Source: Moniliella sp. 'wahieum' (Eukaryota > Basidiomycota > Moniliellomycetes > Moniliellales > Moniliellaceae). Taken from it: a DNA stretch of 64,000 nucleotides. This document shows positions 42,352-54,293 of this stretch, in pieces. Position numbers and translations under genes: made by a program. Each line of letters opens with the position of its first letter. The stretch's first letter is position 1. The stretch is taken from positions 186,001 to 250,000 of the forward strand of contig RSEE01000040.1 of NCBI GenBank assembly GCA_003971905.1, read 5' to 3'. The notes below the pieces were generated by a model, which had not been told where the DNA came from, searched no databases, and was given only the letters and a program-made list of their open reading frames with translations.

Positions 42352-45300
42352 TCATGGCCGGGCACGCTTGCTGTCCGTGTCGGGGCCCGACGCACTCGAG
42401 TTGGCCCGTTTGCGTGGCGAGCGGCGCGCCGAACCGTCCTCTTCGAGCTGCGCCGGCGCATCCGCATTTGTGGCCGCCTGCGTCTGCGTCTGCGTCTGCC
42501 TGTCTGCGGCTGGGCCTTGGCCTGCAGCTCCTCCACCTGCTTCTGTAGCGCTGCCAGCTGCGCCGTCTTGCGCCCGTCCAACAGCTGGAAGCGCAGGCCC
42601 GCCGCCGTCTTGCCCGCCTCAAATCGCTCCTCCAACGCCTTCTTGTGGGCGGCAGCGAGGTCCTGCTGCGTCTGCTGCTGCTCCGCTAGCTGCGCACGCA
42701 CCTCGGCCACCTCAGCCGCCTTGGCCGCTACCTCGGCCTCGAGCACAGCCACTTGCCGCTCCAGTTCCTCTACTCGTGTCTGCAGTTCCTCCCGTCCCTG
42801 TGCGGCTTGCTGCGCCGATTCCCGCGCGGCCACCACACGTGCCTGTTCACTTGTTAGTCCTCTGTCGCGAGCCATGCAACGAGTACGTACCATCTCCTCT
42901 GAAGCCAGGGTGTGGGCTTGCTCCAGCTCAGCCACGCGCCAACGAGTGCCGCTCGCTCCGCTTCCCACGTCGCACTGCTCGTTGTCTTCGCCTCGTCGTG
43001 CTGGGGAGCAAGAAGGGCGTCCGCATCGCTTTCGCGCGTGTCCTGCCGCGGCTCGGCATCGGTCCCTGGTCCGGCTCCTGGTTCGGCCTTAGCGTTGTTC
43101 TTTACCACCGATTCGGGTTCGGCTGCAGGCTCGTTCTTCACCACAGATTGCGGTTCGGACGCGGACTCCGGTTCCGGTGCAGGGGCACATCTGGCGCAGA
43201 CTGCGCCGCGTCTTGGGTTTCGGCGTCGGGCGTAGACTGGGGCTGGGGTGCGGCCTGGGCGGCCGGATGGGACGTGAGTTCAGCGAGGCGCACTTCTAGT
43301 GCCTGCTTCTTCCCGCCTGGGCAGCGGCCAAGTCGGCTTGCATCTGGTCCAGCTTCCCGCGCATCGTCCGTCTGCGCCGGATCGGGTTGGGCCAGTTCGG
43401 TCGTAGAAGCTGAACGCAACGTTTGGAGCGTTTGGAGTGCCTGCTCCTTTTCAGCTAGCTGGGCCTGGAGCGTCTGTTCCTTCTCGGCTAGCTGTGCCTG
43501 AAGTGCCTCCATCTGCGCCTGCAGCGCGCGCTTGGTTTCGCCCGCGCGTCCTTGAGCCGATCAATCGATTGTTGTCTCAATGTCTGGAACCGGACTTTGC
43601 CCTCGGCGGTCGCTGCATTCGCCTTCTCCAACGCCGCTTCCATCGCCATCAACTTGTCCGCGCCCGCCTCGAGCTCGGCGACGCGGGTACGTAGCGCCGC
43701 GTTCTCCTCGGCGTGGCGAGCTAGGTCGGCCTCGGCGGTAGCCAAGGCGGTCTGGGTCTGGGTGAGCGTGGCGCGCACGGCGTCCAGCTCAGCCGGCAAT
43801 GCGCGCAGCTTGGCCACTGCATCCACGTCCACGCCGGCAAACTTGGTTTCGAGCGCTTGCACCTGTTTTTGAGCGTGCTCGAGGGACCGCTGCAGTTCCG
43901 TCTCGCGTGCTTGGACAACGGAACAGGTTTCTTGCATCTGGGTCAGGCGGGCCTGGGTGTCAGTCAGGCGAGTGTGGGTGTCGGCGAGGTGGGTGCGTGT
44001 GGTGGCCAAGTCCGTTTCGAGCGTCCGCACGTGCGCTTGGCTCCGTCCCAGCTCGGCCCGCAGCGTCACGTTGGACTCTTGGAGTAGACGCGCATCGTCC
44101 GTCTCGGGCCGCTCACGTACCGCACGCAGCTCCTTGTCCAACTGCTCCGCCTTGCCCCGCCAACGCGCCAGTTCTTGGAGGTGCAGAGCGCTGCGCACGC
44201 GCAATCGGATCGGCCTGGGCTGTGCCAGCACCCGTGCCCGTGCCCGTGGCATCGGTACTGGTCCGACGCAGCTGGCGCACCTCTTGTTCGAGCTGAGCAT
44301 GGGCGCGTTGGAGCCGAGCCAATTCCTCCGCGGGCGCTGTGGCACGCAACGCCTTGAGCGCGCGCACGGCCTCGGCATGCGCCACCACCTCAGCTTGGAA
44401 CTTATCTTGGGCGCGCTGGGCAGCCTGTACCAGGTCTTGCTTTTCTTGTTGCAGCTTGGCCGTCTCTTGGGCCACACGCTCATCGACTGAGGCAGCCCCT
44501 TCTTCCCGCTCGTCCCGCTCGGTCTGGAGGGTAGCAAGGCGAGTCTGCATGGCGGCCAGGTCGGCCTGTAGGCGTTCCAGCTCGGCCTGAAGCGCGATCT
44601 TGGCCGCTCGGCCTCGCTCACGGTCGTTTGTAGCTGGGACAAGGTCTCATCCTTTTGCGCGAGAGCCAGGGCAGCAGCGTCCTTTTGCTGCGCAAGCTCG
44701 GTAATCGCGAGGCGGGTCTCCTCTTGGGCTTGGGCTAGCTGCTGCTCCGCCTCGGCCCGCCGCGATTCGGCACGCGCACACTCCTCTTGCCCTGCGAACC
44801 GAAGAACGCAAGTCGGCAATGGTGATTTCCAGCACTTGTTCTCGTGCTGTTGCGGCTTCGGAAGGGCGGGCGGCAGCGGCCTGGGCATGCCGCTCAAAGA
44901 CTGCCAGTTTCTTCCCGCGTTTGCAGCTGCTCCCGCACCTGGCCCAAATCGTGTTCGCGCGCCTGCAGCGCATCCTGGGCTGCTTGGAGGTCTTGCTGTG
45001 CTTGGGCGAGGGCACTCTGGGCCGTGGCATGGGACGCGTCGAGTTCGACGAGACGCGTAGTCAGATCCGCCCGCACGGTTTCCAGCTCAGTTTGGTGGGC
45101 AATGGCTTGCTCGTGCGCCTCGCTGGCACGGTCTTGCGCTTGCGCCGCAGCCGACTGGGCTTGGGCCAGCTGTCGCTTGGCCCATCGCTCATACTCGTTT
45201 TGCGTGCGCGACAAATTGCCCAACAGTTGCGACAAGTTGTCCCGTTCTTGCCGCAACGACGCTTTCTCCCCGTCGGCGCGGGCCAGCGAGGCAGTAAGCT

Positions 45301-47083
45301 TGTCCTGATCGAGCTGGAGCGCAATGTGCTGTCGCTGGAGGCTGGCCAAGTCGGAGCGGGCCTCAGCCAGGTTAGACAACAGACGCGCGGCCGATCCGTC
45401 GCGCTTGCCCAGGTTGGAGCGCAGCGTAGCCATAATGGCCGTCAAGTCGGCCATCGGTCTTTTTGCCTTTCATAGGCAGTTTGTAATGTGGTGAGGCGAC
45501 CTGGAAGGAGCTCGTGTCAGCGCGGCGTGCCACACTAGAGGGGAAAGGGAGGGGGGGGAGCATACCTTGGACTACATCTCGCATCTCGCGTTCCCGCGCG
45601 ACCAGCAATGCATGTTTGCGTGCCTCGGCACGGGCCTGAGTGAGATCGTGCTTGAGAAGCTCTGTATCCTGAGCGGTCTCGGTTTTGAAGCGGTCAAAGT
45701 GGGTTTGGAGAAGGGTAAGTTGTTCCGGTACGTCGGCCGGCGGAGAGTGAGGGTCGGAGCGAAGGGAACGAAGCATGTCGCGCTCGCGTTCCAACGCAGC
45801 CACGCGAGCCTGGTCCAATGCCGTTTTGTCTGCCCATGCGTCTTCAGCGCAGGCCAGGGCACGGGCTGCCCGGGCACGTTCTTCGTCGAGCGCGGCTAAG
45901 TGGGTTTGACGCTGGTCCTGAAGGGTATGGGTGAGAACGCGGACACGGCGCAAGAGCGCGCCGTTGCGGGCCAGCAGTTCGCTGACCGACCGGAACGTGG
46001 GCGTAACCGCTTCCCGCGCCTCTTCGTCGGGCCCGGCCAGGCCGATACTGGCGCTGGCAGGGAATGGTGTTCCGTCGTCCTGCATGCGCGCCTCGGCGGA
46101 AGGATCCTCGAGCACGGTGACGCGGCACAGGACGGTGCGCAACTGGCGCATTAGATTGCCCACTTGGGCCTCGGCCGCTTGCTGGCCCACATACGCATCT
46201 TTGGCCTGCTGCTGCGCACGCAGTAGCTGCCCGCGCTCGGCCTCGGCCTCGCGCACCGTCTGGGCCAGACGACGCCCCAACTGCTTCACCTCGGTACGCA
46301 GCACCCTCGTCTCGCGCGCTTGGGCCTGCAGCGTCGGCTGCCGCGCGCGCAGCTGCGTCACCAGTGTGTTCAATGCCTGCTCCAGCTGCGTCGCCCGCGT
46401 CTGCTCCGCACCCAACGCCTGCTGCGCCGCCACCAGCGATGCAAACACGCCTGCTACACTCGTGCTTCGTGAATCGGGTTGGGGTGGGGGTGTGGCAGTG
46501 GGTGGAGCAACGGCTTGTTCGGTAGTCGGTTCGGCTGCAGGCGGTTCGGCCGCCGCCGGCGCCGCCGCCGAGGCCGAGGTACCGCATCGTGCTCCAGTCG
46601 GCGTGCATGTGCCTCGGCGGCTTCGGCGCGCGCGATGAGCAGCTGGACAAGTTCGGTGCGCGTTTCGGCTTCGCGGAGGAAACTTTGTTCCTGCTGCTGG
46701 GCGTGGGCGCGGACCTCGTCCCGCTCAGCGGCCAGGAGGTCGGCGCGACGAAGGGCGGCATCGCGCTCTTGTTGCAGACGGGCAGCGTGTGCGTGCACTT
46801 GCTGCAGCTCGGCCTGGGCGTCGGGGTGGATCGCGGCAGCGGAGGCAGTGGCGGAGGCAGAGGCGGCTTGCTGGGCACGCAGCTCGGCCGCGGCGGTGCG
46901 CGCAGCAGCCAGGTCGGCCGCGAGGCGCTCGCGCTCGGCATTGCTGTGGGCGAGGGCGTCCTGGAGGGAGGTGCATTTGTAGCGCGCCATCTCCTCGGCC
47001 CGCTGGGCGTCGGCGAGCGCGGCCGCCAGCTCGTCCGCCGCGGCCATCGACTCGGGCTGCACGGACATGGCGGGCGTTGGCAT
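42352..47083 (-). CDS. MLP1/TPR-like nuclear-pore basket coiled-coil protein
   Basis: Probable nuclear-basket filament protein with roles in mRNA export quality control. Start at Met 47083 (MPTPAMSVQPESMAA) or the in-frame Met at 47068. Almost the entire about 1,500-residue product is heptad-rich coiled coil (Ala/Gln/Glu/Leu). The best family evidence is the segment LLRVRxL-like near 45,900-46,150: VGNLMRQLRTVLCRVTVLED followed by FRSVSELLARNGALLRRVR. This corresponds to the conserved TPR/MLP1 block F-x-N-x-x-EL-x-x-x-N-x-x-LL. Introns at 45,501-45,565 and 42,843-42,890 have good GTAYGT donors. The C-terminus ends with basic RSPRKRANSSASG and SKRARP, NLS-like, stop at 42,352-42,354. Other long coiled-coil proteins (myosin-tail-like, golgin) remain possible. 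Several frame breaks. Confidence 0.68.
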
Positions 47084-47404
47084 TCTGAAGCGGACGAGCC
47101 AGCAGGAGCCAAAGAGGGTCGGCCGCTGAGCTAAGCACTGCACATGTCACATGTCAACCTACCAATGATGACGTCATCGACCAATGTGCTGTTCCAGCGA
47201 GAAGGTGGTTGAATGTATACTGGGTGGAGGTAACACGGCGGCTAGGATGGGGCTGTATCAATCGCTGTCCTGAGCCAGGCAGCCTGAACACTACGATGGC
47301 TAGACATGGGCACGGGCGGTGGATGGACAGAGAAAAACAGATGGGTGCGTGGGCATGCTCACAGGGCGCATGTTGGAAACCCCCAAGAGGGTCTTGTCTC
47401 GTCG

Positions 47405-48260
47405 TTACTCGTACACCTTTTCCGAACGTAGGTAGGCCGCAATCGAGGGCAGGACGAGGCTCTGCAACTGCCTGGCACGCTCCTCCTCCGTGCACTGCGT
47501 CGCGCGACAAATCTGGCGGACCTGCGTCGCCGAGCACTGGGCCAGCACCGAGCCTGCATCCCACAGCTCAACCTGGCCCCGCTCCATTCGCTCCCGCACG
47601 ATCGGTGTAAGGATCTCCTGCGCTGTGCTCATCGACTTGGTCGGCAAGCTGCGCTGGTCGCGCGCGGCCACAACCAGGCGGGTCTGCTCGGTGTCAAAAA
47701 AGGTGTGGGCCATCTGCTGAAACGCAGCGGGAGAAGGGTAGTAGCGCAGCGCAAAGAAGCGTTCCAGCGTATCCATGCCGACGGACCAGTCGAGCTGGAC
47801 GGGGATGTCGGGCCGGAGGGAGTGGAGCAAGTGGTGGCAGAGGGGGACTTGGTCATGATCAGCGGCGGCTCAACCACGGCGAAGCGACGTTGCGGCCGCC
47901 GAGGGTAGCGTCGAGGTCTTGGGCCAGCAGGCACATCATCTCCAGGCGCTGGAGCGGGGTGGCATCGTGGGCGGTGCCGCGGCCCTTGTCGGCGTTCTGG
48001 CAGGAGAAGGAGGAGGTGGGCATGGTAGTGGGCCGAGGGCGGGCCGAGGGCAAGGGCGCGGTGGGCGAGGGTGGGGGGGTTGAAGGAGGCGTCGAGGACG
48101 GAGATGTGGAGGCGGGGCGGGGGCGGCGTGGCGGGAGGCGTGGGCCAGTTGGGGCAGGTGGCGTAGAGGATGCGGATGCCGGTGGGCGCGGCGAGGAAGG
48201 CGCGAGCGCGGAGGCGAGCGCGGGGGCGGCATGGCACTTGTCGATTATCGATGCGCCCAT
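47405..48260 (-). CDS. POF1/NMNAT-like nucleotidyltransferase
   Basis: Member of the HxGH-type cytidylyl/adenylyltransferase superfamily, closest to fungal POF1 and nicotinamide mononucleotide adenylyltransferase; it may work in NAD synthesis or a related repair role. Start Met at 48260 (MGASIIDKCHAAPAL). Motifs: ILYATCPNWP, then the nucleotide-binding LDASFNPPTLAHRALAL (near 48,060-48,110), NADKGRGTAHDATPLQRLEM (near 47,950-48,000), CLLAQDLDATLGGRNVA, VEPPLIMTKS and the substrate motif SVGMDTLERFFALRYY (near 47,740-47,790), ending LRSEKVYE with stop at 47405. At least three 1-base frame changes join these pieces. Starts 168 bp from the divergent SUMO-protease gene. Confidence 0.82.
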
Positions 48261-48428
48261 CGCGGGAGGGGGGCTGCTGGGGGGGGCGCGCAAGGGTGGG
48301 TGGCTGAGGTAAGCGGGTGGGGTGAGGCCTTCACGCGGCCAGCAAAAGAAAAAACGGGCAGGGAAACGCGAGACGCGCTGCTTGCGCTTCGTAGTCTGCT
48401 CTCCGCCGCCGTCTGCTGGCTGCCCGCC
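48261..48428. promoter_or_regulatory. Compact bidirectional promoter between POF1-like and Ulp2-like genes
   Basis: Only 168 bp separate two divergent start codons. It contains a run of G (near 48,270-48,300) and no clear TATA box. Both 5' UTRs must be short or overlapping. Confidence 0.55.
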
Positions 48429-51286
48429 ATGGCCTTCTCCACCGCCTCGCCCTATGCGCCCGGGCGGCGCAACCTCCCGCGCGAGCGCGGCTCCGGCACC
48501 ACCCCCTCCGCCCCCCTCCGCCCCCCCCCCCACCACCACCCCCGACGCCCCCACGCCGCTGCCCAGCAAGCCCCTGCGCCCCAAGCGCCTCGGCGCCACC
48601 CGCCACGTCGGCGAGTCCGCCGGCGACTGGTCCCCCTACCGCCCCAGCCCCCTCGCTGCGCCCTCGCTTGCCAGCAGCATGCAGCCACGCACCCTCCCCT
48701 CCCGCCCGCGCCCGCCCACCCCCTCCCGCGTCCGCCCCCGCTACCGCTCCCGCCACACCATCCCCCTCTCCGACGACGAGCCTCCACCTCCCCCGCCGCC
48801 CGCGCCGACACCAGCGCCGACACCAGCACCGGTGCCTTGGCTGATGCCAGTGCAGACGCCAGTGCGGACGCCAGTGCGGACCCCCCGCCGCTCGCGCTCA
48901 TCAGAAAGACAATCAAGTTCCCCTCCAGCGAAGACGAAGACGACGATCGCCCCGCGACCGCCTTGGTCCTCGCCCCAGCGGCGCCGTCCGGCTCCCTCTG
49001 CGCCCGCAAAACATCATCTCTCCCCCCCACCCTCGCCGCCCGCCGCCAAGAAACCCGCTCGCACCCCCCCCACACGCACCCCCATCCGCTCCCCTCACAC
49101 CCCCTCCCGCTCGCTCTGCCTCTCACTGGCATCACCATCCCCCACGTCCTGGTCTGGAAGGCCCAAAAGCGCAGGACCGGACGTATGATCTGCCACCCGC
49201 ATCACCTCACCCTCATCCCCCTTTCGCTGGCCAAAGAAGATGGCTGGATCATCCGCCCATGTGACGTGCTAGCCATCGAAATCGTGCGTGCTCGCTCCCC
49301 TGCTCCACTATACCTGTCGTCGCGTCGCAGCTGACCCCACGTTGTGTCCCTTTGCTTCTCAGACCAGTCATAAGTACTTTGCTATTCACTTTAAGCTCGC
49401 AGTCCAAGGCGGCAATAAGGCAGCGGGTCCAGGCCTTACCTCGCTACCCCCCAAGCTCGACCTGACCGCCTTCCGAGACCCGCCGCAACAGCCCTCTCTC
49501 GACCTTGCGCTCCACTTTGCCTCCAGCGCCGGCAATGAATGGGACGTGCTCATAGCCACATTGCATGACTGGACCCAACGTGCCATCTCCCCGCCCAAAT
49601 TCATGCTGGCCAAAGATTCCAGTGTGCTGCGCCGCCAGCTGGATGACATGGCCCGCGGTGCCAAGGTCATCACCGCCTTTGGCCAGCCGCGCTCGACCCA
49701 GACGCAACTCACGCTTGGCAGTACCGCCTCTTCCTTCTATGGCACGTCGCCCGCCTCGGCCGCTTCCTCCTCCTACAGGAAGGTTCAACCCCCGGGCCTC
49801 CAAGGGGATGCGCACGGTGGTTGACGACTCATCGGACGATGAGGTGGAGCGTGCGATCCAGCTGGTGCGCAAGGCACGCACACTTCCGCCCGAACAAGAC
49901 GTGCCCATCCTCCGTTTCCCGCCCCAGGGTGGCCGGGGGAGTGTGACGCTGAAAAAGTCGGACTTGTTGAAGTTGGACGAAGGCGAATGGCTCAACGATA
50001 CCATCATTGACTTTGCGCTCAAGTACCTCCATGCTCAGGTCGAGGCGTCCTTGCCGTTGCCCAAGCGGGCGGAAGCGAAAGACCTGCTAGTCCTGTCCCC
50101 TTTTTTCTATTCCCAGCTGACTTCGGCCAAGAGAAATGACCGGTTGCAAGGGTACGAAAAGGTACGCAAGTGGACCAAGGGCCCGCTGGCATTTGAAAAA
50201 CGGTACATTGTTGTGCCAATCAACGAACATCTACACTGGTACCATCGCCCCATCCTCCATCCCGAACGCATCCTGCACCACGTTGCCGCCACACGAGCGT
50301 CTCCCTCTTCTTCCTCCTTGCCCCAACACACTACCAACCCAACTGAGCCCTGCTCCGATCCACCACCCCTTCCCACCCCAACGCCTCCCGTTGGCACCTC
50401 GTCCCCGCCGCCTCGTGCCCCGGACCAGGAGCATGCGAGCCCCCTGGCCAGACAACCGAGACGTTGCCCACGCTTCCCGAGGCAGCTCCGTCCTGTTCGC
50501 CGCGTGCAACCACGCTGGAAGAGGGGGGCAAAGATGTATTCGTCCCTCCGCCGCTGGACAACGACGAAGATCCAGCCGGATCGACACCCCGCGCGCTGAG
50601 CGGCGGAGGCAAGGTAATCGTACCTGGTGCTGCGCATCGGCAGGCGATGCAATCGCGCGCCCGGCAGGAAACGGACGAGCTGCCGTCCTCGCACCGGTCC
50701 CCCCGCCGGTCCGTGTCGCCTGTGGCGCTGCTGGCCGACGCGGCCCAGGGCAAGAACGTGCCCGCGCCCGTGCCCGTGGAGAAGGAGAAGAAAAACTCAA
50801 AGACGGGCCGAGCAAGGCATTGTTGATTCGGCAAGGCAAGGCGCACGATGCGTTGGACCAGGACGAGTTGCCCGTGGTGATCACGTTTGATTCGCTGCGC
50901 AACCGCAACGGGCACGTCAAAGTGAATCGGGACCTATCGTCGTGGCTTCGGCTCGAAGCGGAACACAAGGCGGTGTGACGCCGCTACCGGTGGACTGCAA
51001 GTACTTGGATGCCATCATCCCGCAGCAACCCAACTGGTGGGACTGCGGGATCTATGTTATTCATTTTTTCCATCGGTTTGTCATGGACCCCAATGGGGCG
51101 CTGCGGGCGCTGCGCCGGTGCGATGAACAGGATCCGTTTTGGCACGCCGACGAGGTGCGCGATAAGCGGCGCGAACTCCGGTCTACCATCCTCTCCCTCT
51201 CCCCCGCGTGGCTCGAAACCCAAGCCAAGGAGCCTGCCTCGGATGCCGATTCGGACGACGAGCCAGTGCAGATGGTGGAGCTGTGA
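48429..51286 (+). CDS. Ulp2/SENP6-7-like SUMO protease
   Basis: Cysteine protease of the C48 family that removes SUMO from conjugates in the nucleus. Start Met at 48429 (MAFSTASPYAPGRR). The N-terminal about 280 residues are Pro/Ser-rich. A probable PH-like segment (HVLVWKAQKR..GRMICHPHHLTLI) is followed by an intron (49,284-49,362). The catalytic domain begins LDEGEWLNDTIIDFALKYLH (near 49,980). The catalytic His is in NEHLHWY (near 50,235), Asp in VITFDSLRN (near 50,890), Gln in QQPNWWDCG and Cys in WDCGIYVIHFFH (near 51,040). An insert of about 200 residues of Pro/Ser-rich sequence separates the His and Asp blocks, typical of the Ulp2/SENP6/SENP7 branch. Stop at 51286. Frame breaks at about 49,790, 50,250, 50,520, 50,810 and 50,976. 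Confidence 0.9.
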
Positions 51287-51368
51287 AATGGGAAGAGAGG
51301 GGGTGGCAGGCTCCCTCCGAATACGTCTGTGCATGGCTCGCTGATCACAATGTACCATTACCATAGTG

Positions 51369-52586
51369 CTAGTCCCATTGCATACCGTTAACACGCCAGA
51401 GCGGGAACGGGATGCGCAATCCCATCATCATCCTATAACCATTGCCAGGGTAGGAAACCGACGATGAGGCACCAGCCTTGGCTCCGCCCCTGCTGCCACC
51501 TCCCAAGTTACTAGCCGAAGGCAAGAGGTACGACGGTGCAAACGAGAACGATGCAATTAGTAGGGCACCCACTCGTCGACCGCCGGCGGTAGCGGCGATA
51601 AGGAATCGATCGAGGGCACCCAGATGGGATGAAGCGAAAATGTACTGTGTCGTGGTGGGCTGGGTGTGGGTCCGCATCCGACTCACTGCAACCGAGCACA
51701 GGCTGGCACGACGGAACCGGTTCTTCCTCCCTCGGCGCTTGCTTCGGCTCGAACTGGTCAGGCTGGTCGGGCTGTGCGGGATGGTCGGCTTGGTCGGACT
51801 GGGCGGGCAGGGCGCCAGTTCGTGCGCGCCAGCTTCACTTTCCAAAGGGGAAGCGACGGACAGCGGCTCTGGGGGAGAGATAGCGAGGTCCAAGAAGCAT
51901 GGCACGCAGCCGTCGGCGCTGGGCAGGAGGAAGGGTCGGGCGGGTGGAGGTCAGAGAAACAAGGCACCAACATGCTGTAGCTGGGATCCGATGTCCACGC
52001 TTTCCCAACGGGCGTGCAGTCCATCGGCAGCACCCCTCCGGGGGCTGTGGCGCCCGGCATCAGCGCCCACGGCACCATTGATTGGCTAGGAGAGGCAGGG
52101 TGGTGGTGGAGGCCGAGTGCGAGGTGGGAGGGGAAGTGGATGCGGACTCGGCGGAAGAGATGGAGGAGGAAGGTAACATGAACACCGCCTGCGGTCCTGC
52201 GTCCGCGGTGCGCAGGCGTGGGTGCTGGGGCGCCGGGCGCCGGGAGCGTCTTCGTGGGTCGAGGTGGCATACGGATCGAGACTCAACCAGTATGGTTGTG
52301 GTGGTGGCGGGGGAAGGTCTGAGTCATCGTGGACAAACGCAGGGGGGCAGGCGGAGCCAACGAAGACGAAGGAGAAATAGAGGTAGAGGTAGAGGCAGGG
52401 GCAGGGCAGAGGCAGAGGCAGAGGCAGAAGCAGGGCAGAGGTGGAGCAGGAGCGCGTGTGGACACTCGCATCGACCGGATCGGGCACTGGGCCGGAACGG
52501 CGCCGCAGCAACGTCGAGACGGAGGCCGCACGACGATGCCCGCCATGAAAGAGACGCGTGAAAGCGTTGGGCTTGTTAGACGGCAT
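51369..52586 (-). CDS. Hypothetical Ser/Pro-rich protein
   Basis: Not recognised. A convincing start lies at Met 52586 (MPSNKPNAFTRLFHGGHRRA), followed by VSTLLRRRSGPVPDPVD. A coding-like C-terminus (ISPPEPLSVASPLESE, SSRSKRRGRKNRFRR, SSVSYPGNGYRMMMGLRIPF) runs to a stop at 51369. The middle carries a GAGGCA-type microsatellite (52,380-52,445) and changes frame, so the join is inferred. A basic cluster and no clear domain are all that can be seen. Convergent with the SUMO-protease gene, 83 bp from its stop. Confidence 0.35.
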
Positions 52587-53204
52587 GGATAGGGAGATGG
52601 AGATGGAGATGAGAATGGAGATCGAAGAGATGGAGAGGGAGACGGAGACGGAGATGAAAATGGGATCGAAGAGATGGAGAGGGAGAGGGAGGCGTGTCAG
52701 CGCCTGGCTGAAAGCGGCGGGATGGGCCGGGAAGGGAAGACACTGGGTGAAGCTCGGTGGGGCTGGGGATGGAGCTGCGGAGGTCTGCGTTGGGTGGCGA
52801 GCGGAAAAAGACGGGTGGCTAAGGCGGGGACGCGTGTGACGGCGAAGGCAGCACGTGTGGTGGGTGCGCGCACACACAGGCACGCCAACCACGTAGCCCA
52901 CTCCATCACATCGGCCGCGCACAGGAACCAGGCAGGGCAACGGGCGGCAGTTTGGGCCAGCCAGCCAGCTGTCAGAAACGCCTCGATGCGCTCGTCTCTC
53001 ACATGCCCAGCGCCCGCGGTGCCCACCAACCGGATGCTGAGGGGTGCTGAGGCACTGGATACGCAGCAAGGCATGCTAGGCCGAAGGCGTCGGAGGGCTG
53101 CGCGGCGGAGTGTGCCCCGGAGCATCGCCTCTCGGCGTCGAGCGCGGGCTTTGAACGTTTATGCACGTCTGCTCATGGGCCTGTGGAAGTGCCTGCAAGT
53201 GCTG

Positions 53205-53255
53205 GTGACGAGCGTGACGAGTGTAACGAGTGTGACGAGTGTGACGAGCGTGACC
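53205..53255. repeat. 9-bp tandem repeat, unit GTGACGAGY (about 5.7 copies)
   Basis: Five full copies with single-base variation, then GTGACC. Not palindromic and not 7-bp. Confidence 0.92.
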
Positions 53256-53469
53256 AAGGTGCTGGATCGACACGACAAATGACCTGATAGTACCGAGGCT
53301 CGTGCCACCGTAGTAACCCTCCACCCCCCCTGTCAAACTGGAGTGGCAACTGCATGTCAATTGCATGCCAACGTTCAACGGGGCTGGCGCCAAGCTTCAA
53401 GCTGGCTAAACTGCTAGGCTGGCTCGGCTCAGGCTCCCGAGTGGGTGGGGACCGCGGGCTGCTTCATAA

Positions 53470-53525
53470 GTTCAACGGTCCACGTTCAACACGTTCAACG
53501 TTCGATGTACGTTCACGTTCAGGAT
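53470..53525. repeat. Imperfect heptamer array around AACGTT+C
   Basis: TTCAACG/GTTCAAC units, including CACGTTCAACACGTTCAACG; same unit as at 36,781. Confidence 0.7.
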
Positions 53526-53648
53526 TCATGGTTGGACGGCCCCGTTGCGATCCCAGGGTGGGCGAGGTGGGCCTGTCCCAAGGTCACACAGCCACGTCAC
53601 CGTCACCTCGTGGTGCGCGCAACCCAGCGTTGAGCCTTAGAGCTGGGC

Positions 53649-54293
53649 TCAGCGGTTCAGAGCCCCGCATGCTCTCGCCTGCTCGTATTCGGCCTCCGCC
53701 GCCGACTCGGCCTGCTGCAGGGCCAGGCGAGCGTAGAGGCAAGCAACGTCTTCGGGGTCAGGGTCTGGGCGCGCGGGTGGGCCGGGGTCGGGTCGTTTGA
53801 AAGGCACCCCTTGGCCTTGTCCAGTCATCTCGGGTGGGGTCGCAACAGCTCGGAGGCTGGCCAAGGTGAGGAGGGGAGCCCAGGCGCAGCCTCGTCGCAG
53901 GCGACGAGCGGCCAAGACCCGTCGGCGTGCCAAGACGCTTTCAGCACCTTGACCTATGGGATGGGTGGGTGCGCCAGCAGTAATGTGGGAAAGAAAGCAT
54001 CAAAACGTGGGTCAGATGGTGGTGACAACCCCAAATGGCAGACCTGTCCGCCATGCCTACCTCATCTCGGGCCACGGCTTCTGTCTCGTCATCGACGTAC
54101 CGCGATCGAGAGCGGCAAGCGTGTCGTCTTGCCGCGGTCCAAGCCACGCGCCACAACGCTCAACGGCACCGCCACCGCCAGCTGCGGCACGCCCGCCGAT
54201 GCGGGGAGCTTCCCCGCCGTCCATGCGCTGCGTGTCTCCTCAGCATGCGGGACCGCAAGCAGCGCCGCCAAGCGCTCGACCGGCGAGCTCATG
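53649..54293 (-). CDS. Hypothetical protein, weakly supported
   Basis: Not recognised. Coding-like pieces on the minus strand are MSSPVERLAALLAVPHAEET (from about 54,292), LPASAGVPQLAVAVPLSVVA, KVLKASWHADGSWPLVACDE (near 53,900-53,950) and DPEDVACLYARLALQQAES, ending at a stop at 53649. The WHADG phrase resembles the start of a WD40-type or nucleoporin beta-propeller repeat, but this is too short to name. A possible intron (GTAGGC donor near 54,063; acceptor CATAG near 53,953) would join the two halves. Composition and continuity are the only support. Confidence 0.3.

Larger units (their letters stand above)
52587..53648. other. Spacer with GA-rich tract and two short arrays
   Basis: A GAGATG-rich tract at 52,590-52,690 lies directly upstream of the hypothetical gene. 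Arrays at 53,205 and 53,470 are listed separately. No gene supported. Confidence 0.45.
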
